Shown here: one piece after another, positions 1 to 6,316 of the stretch | Layout of the letters: each line of letters begins with the position of its first letter | Position numbering within the stretch: the first letter of the stretch is position 1 | Source of the DNA: an uncultured Treponema sp. | GTDB lineage: Bacteria > Spirochaetota > Spirochaetia > Treponematales > Treponemataceae | DNA: 7,106 nt | Assembly (NCBI GenBank): GCA_937901865.1 | Contig: CALDID010000021.1 | Location: forward strand, 1 to 7,106 | Reading direction: 5' to 3' | Made by a program: the position numbers and the translations under genes | The notes under the pieces: model-generated | Told to the model about the DNA's origin: nothing | Database searches by the model: none | What the model saw: only the letters and a program-made list of their open reading frames with translations

Positions 1-240
1 TACCTCGATTCAAACTTGAACGCTACCTCAAAGCAAGCTTGCTTTTTACCTATCGTCAAGTTTGATTATTTCCCCTCGTCAAGCTTCATTTTTCTCCCTC
101 GTCAAGCCTTGCTTTTCGCCTCCCGTCAAGCTCGCTGTTACTCCCTCCCAGCTAGCTAGTAGCCACCCTTTATCCTTGCTATAACGCTCCCTTTTTGCGC
201 CTATCTATGCTCCCTTTATAGCCCGTGTGTTTGCCTCTCT
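1..240. repeat. Degenerate tandem array with a period of about 23 bp
   Basis: A CCT trinucleotide recurs at 3, 26, 49, 74, 97, 119, 144, 167, 190, 213 and 234, with steps of 21-25 and mostly exactly 23 nt. In the left half each unit also carries a CAAG core at 34, 57, 80, 103 and 127, with a divergent copy at 11. Units starting at 54, 77, 100 and 124 share CGTCAAG followed by a T-rich stretch and a C-rich end. Units right of about 147 lose the CAAG half but keep the C-rich box (ACCCTT, CTCCCTT). The plus strand is strongly pyrimidine-rich throughout. The first CCT is already in phase, so the array probably extends beyond the left edge. No open reading frame of useful length crosses it, and 23 is not a multiple of three, so it is unlikely to encode a repeat peptide. 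Function is unknown. Confidence 0.7.
30..45. repeat. 16-bp perfect palindrome inside the array
   Basis: AAAGCAAGCTTGCTTT reads the same on both strands, is centred on a HindIII-type AAGCTT and runs into a T5 stretch (43-47). It falls in the second unit of the 23-bp array. Units at 77, 100 and 124 keep partial forms such as CAAGCTT and CAAGCCTTGC, so this may be the best-preserved copy of the repeat core. It could fold as a 6-bp stem with an AGCT loop followed by T residues, but the stem is AT-rich and a terminator role is doubtful. Confidence 0.5.
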
Positions 241-292
241 ATTTGCCGTGCATAAATGGGTCTTAATGCGCTAAATAAACGTATGTTGTACC

Positions 293-321
293 TGTACAAA
301 ATGGGATTTGACTGATATAAT
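293..321 (+). promoter_or_regulatory. Sigma-70-type promoter of the DUF4954-nnr operon, predicted leaderless
   Basis: A perfect -10 box TATAAT lies at 316-321, preceded by TGA (313-315), which makes an extended -10 element. Seventeen nucleotides upstream is TGTACA (293-298), matching four of six -35 consensus bases. The -10 box ends 6 nt before the ATG at 328, so standard spacing puts transcription start on the A of that ATG. The intervening bases are all T, and no Shine-Dalgarno sequence lies between promoter and start codon. The predicted mRNA is therefore leaderless. Confidence 0.7.
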
Positions 322-327
322 TTTTTT

Positions 328-2496
328 ATGACATTGATTACTAATGATGAAAATCACGCACAATGTGCGCTTGATGATAAGTACAAAAAAAATCACAGGC
401 TTTTGACAGTACAAGAAATCACCGTTCTTGTCAAAAATCACTGCACATCTTCAGACCCCGAATGGCGCAATATTTGGGTCAGCAACGACGGCTTTTGCCC
501 CGAACTCGTCCACGAATGCAGCTTTTCAGGCTTCGTCGTCATCGGGCGTATGCAAAATGCACGGCTTAAATATCACGATTTACAGCTCACCGAAGGGCTT
601 TACAGCGCGTATATCGAAAACTGCGTTATCGGCAATGACTGCGTTGTAAGAAACGTGGAATACCTCGTCAATTACCACATCGCCGACAGAGTTATTTTGT
701 TTAATATTCAAGAGATGAGTGCGACAAATCACGCAAAGTTCGGTAACGGCATTTTGAAAGAGGGAGAGGAGGAATCTAGCCGCTACTGGATTGGCGTGTG
801 CAACGAAAACGACGGGCGCGCTGTACTTGCTCACGAAGATATGATTACTGCCGATGCGTATTTGTGGGCGACGTACCGCGAAGACAAAGAGCTGCAAAAG
901 CGATTTATTGAGCTGACCGAAAACGGAAACACAAAGACGCTCGACACGTTCGGCATTGTCGAAAGCGATACCGTAATAAAGAACACAACGCTATTGAAAG
1001 ATGTAAAAATAGGCTCGTTTGCGTATATCAAAGGCGCATTCAAGCTCAAAAACATCACGGTGCTTTCAAGCGAAAAAGAGCCGAGCCAAATCGGAGAGGG
1101 CGTTGAGTTGGTAAACGGCATTATGGGATACGGCAGCAAGGCGTTTTATCAGGCTGTGGCAGTGCGCTTTATTCTCGGCAGAAATTGCCAGCTTAAATAC
1201 GGCGCACGTCTTTTGAACTCGATTCTCGGCGATAACAGCACAGTTTCTTGCTGTGAGCTGTTGAATAACTTAATCTTCCCGTTCCACGAACAGCACCACA
1301 ACTCTTCTTTCTTGATTGCCTCGCTCGTGCAAGGACAAAGCAACATTGCAGCAGGAGCGACGATTGGCTCTAACCACAATTCACGAAGTCCCGACGGCGA
1401 GATTCAAGCGGGGCGCGGCTTTTGGCCTGGGCTGAACTCATCATTTAAGCATAACTCAAAGTTTGCCAGCTTCACGCTCGCGTCAAAGGGAACGTATTTG
1501 AGAGAATTGAACATAATGTATCCGTTTTCTCTCATTGCGACTCACGGCGTTGACCAAGCAGTGCATATTTTGCCTGCGTATTGGTTTATGTACAATATGT
1601 TTGCGATTGCCCGCAATAACAGCAAGTTCAAAAAACGAGATAAGCGCGTCGTCAAAGTGCAGCACATTGAAACAAATCCGCTTGCGCCAGACACGATACA
1701 AGAGGTTCTGCCTGCAATCGATAGGCTCATAGAGCTTACGGGAATATATCTGCGAGAAACAGGCGATGAGAGTGCGAACAGTGCGAACGACGAAAACGAA
1801 CTGTATTGCATTGCAAAGGATTACTTGCATCACCACAAAACAGATAAAATCACGCTCTTTGACCCAGAATGTCAAAAGAAATACGGCGCGTATATCTTTA
1901 AGGGCGTGCAGGCGTATGTTGAGTATCGAAAGATATTAAAGTATTTCTCGCTTCAAACGCTTCTTGAATTCGTTTCATCTCTCGACAAAATCTCTTTGTC
2001 AAAAAGCGACATTACGACGTTGCGAGAGCTACCGCTTTTCACAAAGTGGATAAATGCAGGCGGGCAAGTGATGCCAGAGGAAAAGGCGTTTGAGCTGTTC
2101 GACAAAATCAAGAGAAAAGAGATAAACGATTGGAAGAGCGTTCATGCGTTCTATGATGAGTGCGAAGAGCATTATCTTGAGTATAAGAGCCGCTATGCGA
2201 TTTATATTTTGGAATGGCTGTATTCGGCAAAACTCGAAGATTTTACCTCCGAGATATTCAAGGATATTATTGCAGATGTTACTATCGTTTCAGATTGTAT
2301 GTATCGTGCGTCTATTGAGTCGAGAGAAAAGGATTACACGGATTTCTTTAGAAAGACGGTGTACCGAAACGACGAAGAGATGACGGCGGTGTTAGGCACA
2401 ATCGAAGATAATTCTTTCTTGCAGGAGATGAAGGAATCGACAGAGATATTTGATAGAGCTTTAGGCAATATTTTTGCAGAATTGCTTGAAAGCTAG
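328..2496 (+). CDS. DUF4954-type left-handed beta-helix protein, function unknown
   Basis: This 722-residue protein has no signal peptide or membrane segment and is probably cytoplasmic. Residues about 60-125 and 205-350 contain hexapeptide-like repeats typical of left-handed beta-helices, for example the stretches around VVIG (70-73), CVIGNDCVV (99-107) and AAGATIGSNHNS (341-352). From memory, the block at 318-405 is the family's most conserved part: PFHEQHHNSS, GQSNIAAGATIG, GRGFWPG, KHNSKFASFTL, then LNIMYPFSL. It is rich in His and Asn (H320, H323, H324, H350, H375), which could form an active or metal site, but that is inference. The C-terminal third (about 430-722) is mainly helical and charged. 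The fold resembles UDP-GlcNAc acyltransferases and sugar-nucleotide enzymes, but no substrate can be named. The ATG at 328 is chosen because TATAAT precedes it by 6 nt. The family-like region begins near RLLTVQEI (24-31), so the first 20 or so residues may be an extension. It is followed by nnr after 11 nt, in one operon. Confidence 0.85.
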   Translation: MTLITNDENHAQCALDDKYKKNHRLLTVQEITVLVKNHCTSSDPEWRNIWVSNDGFCPELVHECSFSGFVVIGRMQNARLKYHDLQLTEGLYSAYIENCVIGNDCVVRNVEYLVNYHIADRVILFNIQEMSATNHAKFGNGILKEGEEESSRYWIGVCNENDGRAVLAHEDMITADAYLWATYREDKELQKRFIELTENGNTKTLDTFGIVESDTVIKNTTLLKDVKIGSFAYIKGAFKLKNITVLSSEKEPSQIGEGVELVNGIMGYGSKAFYQAVAVRFILGRNCQLKYGARLLNSILGDNSTVSCCELLNNLIFPFHEQHHNSSFLIASLVQGQSNIAAGATIGSNHNSRSPDGEIQAGRGFWPGLNSSFKHNSKFASFTLASKGTYLRELNIMYPFSLIATHGVDQAVHILPAYWFMYNMFAIARNNSKFKKRDKRVVKVQHIETNPLAPDTIQEVLPAIDRLIELTGIYLRETGDESANSANDENELYCIAKDYLHHHKTDKITLFDPECQKKYGAYIFKGVQAYVEYRKILKYFSLQTLLEFVSSLDKISLSKSDITTLRELPLFTKWINAGGQVMPEEKAFELFDKIKRKEINDWKSVHAFYDECEEHYLEYKSRYAIYILEWLYSAKLEDFTSEIFKDIIADVTIVSDCMYRASIESREKDYTDFFRKTVYRNDEEMTAVLGTIEDNSFLQEMKESTEIFDRALGNIFAELLES

Positions 2497-2501
2497 GAGA
2501 G
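2495..2501 (+). promoter_or_regulatory. Ribosome binding site of nnr, overlapping the upstream stop codon
   Basis: AGGAGAG begins inside the TAG stop codon of the upstream gene. The AGGAG core (2495-2499) sits 8 nt before the ATG at 2508. This strong Shine-Dalgarno sequence fixes the nnr start and suggests translational coupling. It contrasts with the first gene of the operon, which has none. Confidence 0.8.
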
Positions 2502-2507
2502 AACGAA

Positions 2508-3959
2508 ATGAAAAAGGTTTTTAATGATTGTCGTGTGTTGGACAAGAAAGCAAGGGAACGCTATCTGTTGACCGAAGAGATTATGATGGAAAACGCCGCC
2601 GCCGCGCTTGAAGCCGAGATTAGAGCGAAAGAGGGAATTAAGAGCGTCGTGATTTTGTGCGGTGTGGGCGATAATGGCTCGGACGGAATGACGCTCGCAC
2701 GCCGCATTGCTTCTGATTATAAAGTTACTGTGCTAAAAAGCAGGCAGTTTCGCAGCACGGTGGGCAAACGGCAAGAAAAGAGAGCTAAGGCGTGCAAAAT
2801 AGAAATCACTTCGTATCTGAAAATGCAAAAGAGCAACGCGATTGAAGAGGCGGATTGCATTGTAGATTGCATTTTCGGTGCGGGATTTCACGGCGAAGTG
2901 CCAGCAGAATACAAGGCTGTTTTGCTCCGCGCGAACGAGAGCAAGGCTTTCAAAATTGCGTGCGATATTCCGACGGGCATTGATTGCACAGGCAAGCGGG
3001 GAAAAATCGTATTTAGAGCCGATGTTACCGTTACAATGGGCGCATATAAGGCGAGTCTTTTCAGCGACGAAGCAAGCGATTTAACAGGCGAAATCAAGTG
3101 CGCTTCACTCGGATTAAGCAGTGCATTATATGAATACAAAGTCGTTCCTGACGGCTATGTACTCGAGGAAAGCGATATGACACTCCCTGTGAGAGAAAAG
3201 CACTGTGTTCACAAGGGAAATTTCGGGCATACGGCGGTGTTTGCAGGAGAGAAAAAGGGTGCGGCTGTGATTGCGGCGAGTGCGGCGAGTGCGTTTGGAA
3301 GCGGGCTTGTTACGGTGGTAAGCGATAAAGAGCTAGAGGGCGTACCGTTCGATTTAATGCAAAGCAACAGCGCGGCAGAAAACACGAGTGCGATTGCCGC
3401 AGGAATGGGCTTTGGAGAAGACAGCGAAAGAGAGAAAGAGCTTTTTGAGTATCTGTTTAATCACAAAGAGATAAAGGCTGTGCTTGACGCAGATTTATTG
3501 CACACAGAAGAACTTATCGATTTTCTTGACAGGCTTGAAAGCGACGAGAGCGAAAGCAAAAAGAGAATTGTTTTAACGCCGCACCCAAAGGAATTCGCTT
3601 CATTGCTCAAAAACGCAAAGATTAAAGAGACAGGAGAGAGAGTGCAAGATGTAAAGGCGTTTTGCGAGAAATACAAGAAAGCAGTGCTTGTGCTAAAAGG
3701 TGCGATTTCGATTATTGCCACCTTTGACGAAAAGAATGTTGCTGTGTATTACAATCCGCACGGACGAAATTGTCTTGCAAAGGGAGGAAGCGGCGACGTG
3801 CTTTCGGGGCTTATCGCTGCCCTACTCGCGCAAGGATACGACACTATTCAAGGCGTGATTTCTGCGGTGTTAGCTCATTCTTTCGCTTCGCAAAAAATCA
3901 CGACTTCTTACGGAATGACACCGTTTATGCTCATCGATGAAGTAAGAAACTTGGCTTAG
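2508..3959 (+). CDS. nnr: Bifunctional NAD(P)H-hydrate epimerase / ADP-dependent NAD(P)H-hydrate dehydratase
   Basis: This 483-residue enzyme repairs damaged nicotinamide cofactors. The N-terminal YjeF_N half (about 1-215) interconverts R and S forms of hydrated NAD(P)H. The C-terminal ribokinase-like half (about 225-483) dehydrates the S form back to NAD(P)H using ADP. Epimerase marks are MMENA (26-30), the nucleotide loop GVGDNGSDG (52-60), DCIFGAG (120-126) and DIPTGID (153-159) with the expected acidic D153. Dehydratase marks are KGNFG (236-240), DAD (327-329), TPHPKEF (357-363), KG (397-398) and LAKGGSGDVLSG (423-434) with the probable catalytic D430. Length and domain order match bacterial fused Nnr proteins. 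Small departures are GDNGSDG where GNNGGDG is usual, and AAGMGFG (297-303) where a GPGLG-like loop is usual; neither removes a key residue. It follows the DUF4954 gene by 11 nt and ends overlapping the cheB stop codon on the other strand. Confidence 0.95.
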   Translation: MKKVFNDCRVLDKKARERYLLTEEIMMENAAAALEAEIRAKEGIKSVVILCGVGDNGSDGMTLARRIASDYKVTVLKSRQFRSTVGKRQEKRAKACKIEITSYLKMQKSNAIEEADCIVDCIFGAGFHGEVPAEYKAVLLRANESKAFKIACDIPTGIDCTGKRGKIVFRADVTVTMGAYKASLFSDEASDLTGEIKCASLGLSSALYEYKVVPDGYVLEESDMTLPVREKHCVHKGNFGHTAVFAGEKKGAAVIAASAASAFGSGLVTVVSDKELEGVPFDLMQSNSAAENTSAIAAGMGFGEDSEREKELFEYLFNHKEIKAVLDADLLHTEELIDFLDRLESDESESKKRIVLTPHPKEFASLLKNAKIKETGERVQDVKAFCEKYKKAVLVLKGAISIIATFDEKNVAVYYNPHGRNCLAKGGSGDVLSGLIAALLAQGYDTIQGVISAVLAHSFASQKITTSYGMTPFMLIDEVRNLA

Positions 3960-4948
3960 CAGTTATTCTTTACAAACTCGCCAATTTTTTCTAATGGCAG
4001 GATAGCCGTTGCGCCTCCTGCCATTATTGCGGCTTTTGGCATACCAAAAACAACACAACTCGAAGCCGCTTCTGCTATCGTGTAGCCACCAGCTTTCTTT
4101 ATTTCTACACAGCCTTCCGCGCCGTCATTTCCCATTCCCGTCAATAAAACAGCCATCGCTTTCTCGCCAAAGACTTTCGCCGCAGAAATAAACATCGGGT
4201 CAACCGCAGGCTTTAAAAAATGCACTCTTTCAGTGTCTGATAAATGAATTGTGCCGTTTGGATTTAGCACCATGTGTTTTCCTGCAGGCGCAAGATAGGC
4301 GACTCCATTTTCAAGCTTTGCGTTCTCTTCGGGAATAACGACGCTTGTCCCTGTCGTGTCAGAAAGCCAGCGCGCAAAGTTTTTATCAAAGGTCTTATCG
4401 ATATGCTGTGTGATTAAGATAGGCAGCGGAAACGGAGAGCCGATTTCTTTAAGCACGCGCTGCACCGCAATAGGTCCGCCTGTAGAAGCCCCGATGAGCA
4501 ATACTTTATAGCTTTTGCTCCGCGGCTGCATAGAAACGGCGTTCACGTCTACACTCTTTTTCTTTCGCTGACCGATAGCGGCGAGCTTATCACAAAATCG
4601 CTTGAAAAACGTCGAATCCATATCAAGCATTTCAGGCTTCTTGATAACTTCGATAGCTCCCGCGCCAATCGCCTTATAGCCCAAAGAAGACATATCGGCA
4701 GTAGAAAACACCACTATAATAGGCGGTATGCTTTGGCGTTTAATGAGCTTTGTAGCCGTTATTCCGTCCATCACAGGCATTGTTATATCCATTATCACGA
4801 GGTCAGGGTGCAGCGCAGCACAGGCTTCAATAGCTTTTTCTCCGTCCTCAACTTCGCCCACAAGCTCAAATCTTTCGTCAAGATTGATTACCTTTTTCAA
4901 AAACGAACGAATGACAGCTGAATCATCTACAATAAGTATTTTAATCAT
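3956..4948 (-). CDS. cheB: CheB, chemotaxis protein-glutamate methylesterase/glutaminase
   Basis: CheB removes methyl groups from, and deamidates, glutamate sites on chemoreceptors during adaptation, and acts in the cytoplasm at receptor arrays. Numbering here starts at MIKILIVDD. The receiver domain (about 1-115) has acidic residues D8 and D9, phosphoacceptor D54 in VIMDITMPVMDG, S82 and K104 before P105. A basic linker (about 125-145) leads to the methylesterase domain (about 147-325), whose triad is intact: S155 in GASTGG, H182 in ITQHID, and D275 in GMGNDG. I chose the ATG at 4948 (330 residues) because GGAG lies 6 nt upstream and the protein then starts as the family usually does. An in-frame ATG at 4960 would add MELK and directly abuts the kinase stop codon (TAAATG) but has only a poor ribosome site. 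It is the last gene of a regulator-kinase-cheB operon, with no cheR or cheA in view. Its TAA overlaps the nnr stop on the other strand. Confidence 0.95.
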   Translation of the reverse strand: MIKILIVDDSAVIRSFLKKVINLDERFELVGEVEDGEKAIEACAALHPDLVIMDITMPVMDGITATKLIKRQSIPPIIVVFSTADMSSLGYKAIGAGAIEVIKKPEMLDMDSTFFKRFCDKLAAIGQRKKKSVDVNAVSMQPRSKSYKVLLIGASTGGPIAVQRVLKEIGSPFPLPILITQHIDKTFDKNFARWLSDTTGTSVVIPEENAKLENGVAYLAPAGKHMVLNPNGTIHLSDTERVHFLKPAVDPMFISAAKVFGEKAMAVLLTGMGNDGAEGCVEIKKAGGYTIAEAASSCVVFGMPKAAIMAGGATAILPLEKIGEFVKNNC

Positions 4949-4954
4949 TTTTAG

Positions 4955-4958
4955 CTCC
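4955..4958 (-). promoter_or_regulatory. Ribosome binding site deciding the cheB start
   Basis: On the minus strand the sequence reads ATGGAGCTAAAAATG. GGAG (4958-4955) overlaps the upstream in-frame ATG at 4960 and lies 6 nt before the second ATG at 4948. The kinase stop codon TAA (4963-4961) immediately precedes the first ATG, so ribosomes ending there could reinitiate at either codon. Spacing favours the second. Confidence 0.6.
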
Positions 4959-4960
4959 AT

Positions 4961-6295
4961 TTATTTTTTAGTTCCCAGCGGCAACATCACTTTGAACTCT
5001 GCCCACTTGCCTTCTTCACTATCAACGCTTATTTTGCCATGATGTGCATTCACAATCGCGCTCGCAATCGACAAGCCCAAACCATAGCCTCCCGTTGTTC
5101 TGTTCCTTGACGAATCAACACGATAGAAGCGTTCAAAAATCTTGTCTAAATCTTCTTTTTTAATGCCCCAGCCTGTGTTATGCACTTTTATAACGATATT
5201 AGAATCTTCTTTGTACGCCTTAACGCTAATTATATCCCCTTTATCAGAGTTTTTCACAGCATTATCGACCAATATCACTAAAAGCTGCTTTATTTTTCCC
5301 TCATCGCACACAAGAAACATATCGCTTTCTATGTCCATAACAAGCTCTTTGCCCTTTTCAAAAATAAGGCTTTCCAATGGCAAAATAGCAAATGTTATCG
5401 TATCGGAAACATTCACTTTTTCCATTATGTGCTTTTCGCGCCCCGAATCAGTGTGAGCCAGATACATCAAGTCTTTGACGAGGTTTTTCATTCTATCGTT
5501 TTCTTCGATAATATACGACACCCATCTATTATTCGGCACTTCGTTTTTCAGCACCTCCAGATTTGCGCTAATCGCCGCAATAGGTGTTTTCAGTTCGTGT
5601 CCTGCGTCTGAAATAAATCGCTTTTGCGCGTCAAAGGCTACTTTGATAGGCTCTAGCACAAAAGTATTGAGCAATATAAATGAAATTACACTGAAAAATA
5701 AACTTATAACAATGACCAAAAAAACGATTTTATAAAACGCCTTTGTTTCTTCGATTTCATTGCGATAATCGAGATATACCGTCAAATAGCCATAGGGTCG
5801 CTTCTCTCTAGCATAATAAAAGTTTTTGTATAAGCCTGAATCTTTTTTTCGTGAAATGATATTTTCTGCAACACCCAAAAAGCCCGTAACGCCGCCAGCG
5901 TCTTTATCATAGGGGAAATCGGTAAAAAGCTCTAATATATTCCCCTCCTCGTCGGAACGGGAAGCAAAATAGAAATGAAACTTTTTGTCTTCTGTGTGGA
6001 ATAAATAATTTGAAACTCCCTTTGAAAGCCGCCTTAAAGCGTCGTCATTAGAAGAAAAGGTGTCCTCTTCGCCTAAAGGAGCTATTAGTGAAGAGTGCAT
6101 TGTTTTGTCTTGCAAACTTTTAGAAGCGTGTCCCTCGTTTTCAAAGAGCTTTTCTACAAATGCGTCCGTCTTTGTTTTTCGCACTTTGATTTGCCCCATT
6201 CGCAGTATCGTTAAAAAGCCGCCTTGCATCAGCAGCATAACAGATACAACAGAAAGCACGACATTTCTTTGCAGCTTTGAAAAACGCCCCTTCAC
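4961..6295 (-). CDS. Membrane sensor histidine kinase, partner of the adjacent OmpR-type regulator
   Basis: This 444-residue kinase should autophosphorylate on H233 and pass phosphate to the regulator encoded just upstream. Two membrane segments, about 11-32 and 187-213, flank an extracytoplasmic sensor region (about 33-186) that I do not recognise. There is little room for a full HAMP domain: only a short EPIKVAFDAQ linker follows the second segment. The dimerisation/phosphoacceptor helix has FISDAGHELKTPI (228-239 region, H233). The ATPase domain has the N box LVDNAVKNS (342-350, N345), the G1 box NTGWGI (373-378), the F box FERFYR (387-392) and the G2 box GGYGLGLSI (402-410). In the G1 box, Asn replaces the usual Asp, a variant I recall from other kinases of this class. 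The start is GTG at 6295; an in-frame TAA lies 15 nt upstream, and AAGGAT is correctly spaced. Substrate signal unknown. Confidence 0.93.
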   Translation of the reverse strand: MKGRFSKLQRNVVLSVVSVMLLMQGGFLTILRMGQIKVRKTKTDAFVEKLFENEGHASKSLQDKTMHSSLIAPLGEEDTFSSNDDALRRLSKGVSNYLFHTEDKKFHFYFASRSDEEGNILELFTDFPYDKDAGGVTGFLGVAENIISRKKDSGLYKNFYYAREKRPYGYLTVYLDYRNEIEETKAFYKIVFLVIVISLFFSVISFILLNTFVLEPIKVAFDAQKRFISDAGHELKTPIAAISANLEVLKNEVPNNRWVSYIIEENDRMKNLVKDLMYLAHTDSGREKHIMEKVNVSDTITFAILPLESLIFEKGKELVMDIESDMFLVCDEGKIKQLLVILVDNAVKNSDKGDIISVKAYKEDSNIVIKVHNTGWGIKKEDLDKIFERFYRVDSSRNRTTGGYGLGLSIASAIVNAHHGKISVDSEEGKWAEFKVMLPLGTKK

Positions 6296-6303
6296 TAATA
6301 CAA

Positions 6304-6309
6304 ATCCTT
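6304..6309 (-). promoter_or_regulatory. Ribosome binding site of the histidine kinase (GTG start)
   Basis: AAGGAT on the minus strand (6309-6304) lies 8 nt before the GTG at 6295, inside the 21-nt gap after the regulator stop codon. An in-frame TAA just upstream excludes any earlier start, so this site supports GTG as the initiation codon. Confidence 0.65.
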
Positions 6310-6316
6310 AAATCCG

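Noticed and set aside
76..99. Short minus-strand peptide starting MKLDEGK in the repeat array
   Set aside because: It has only seven codons before a stop and is an artefact of the repeat sequence.
1..240. CRISPR array interpretation of the 23-bp periodic region
   Set aside because: The units are diverged from one another and have no conserved repeat alternating with unique spacers. There are no cas genes in the window.
308..313. TTGACT as the -35 box of the first promoter
   Set aside because: It lies only 2 nt from the -10 box TATAAT, far too close. TGTACA at 293-298 has the proper 17-nt spacing.
580..897. Minus-strand open frame opposite the N-terminal part of the DUF4954 gene
   Set aside because: It has no ribosome site or recognisable motif and lies within the conserved beta-helix coding region.
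1768..1797. SANSANDENE micro-duplication in the DUF4954 protein as a coding repeat
   Set aside because: It is a single short duplication in a probable surface loop, not an array or evidence of slippage.
1483..1875. Minus-strand open frame inside the DUF4954 gene
   Set aside because: It is wholly antisense to a gene with conserved family motifs; Arg/Cys/Phe-rich composition is typical of a shadow frame.
3951..3990. Intrinsic terminator for the plus-strand operon (TTGGC ... GCCAA then T6)
   Set aside because: The stem is only 5 bp with a 24-nt loop and lies inside the cheB coding region, so it is too weak to annotate as a terminator.
4728..5042. Plus-strand open frame across the cheB-kinase junction
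   Set aside because: It lies antisense to two well-supported genes, has low-complexity Ser/Ile-rich composition and resembles no family.
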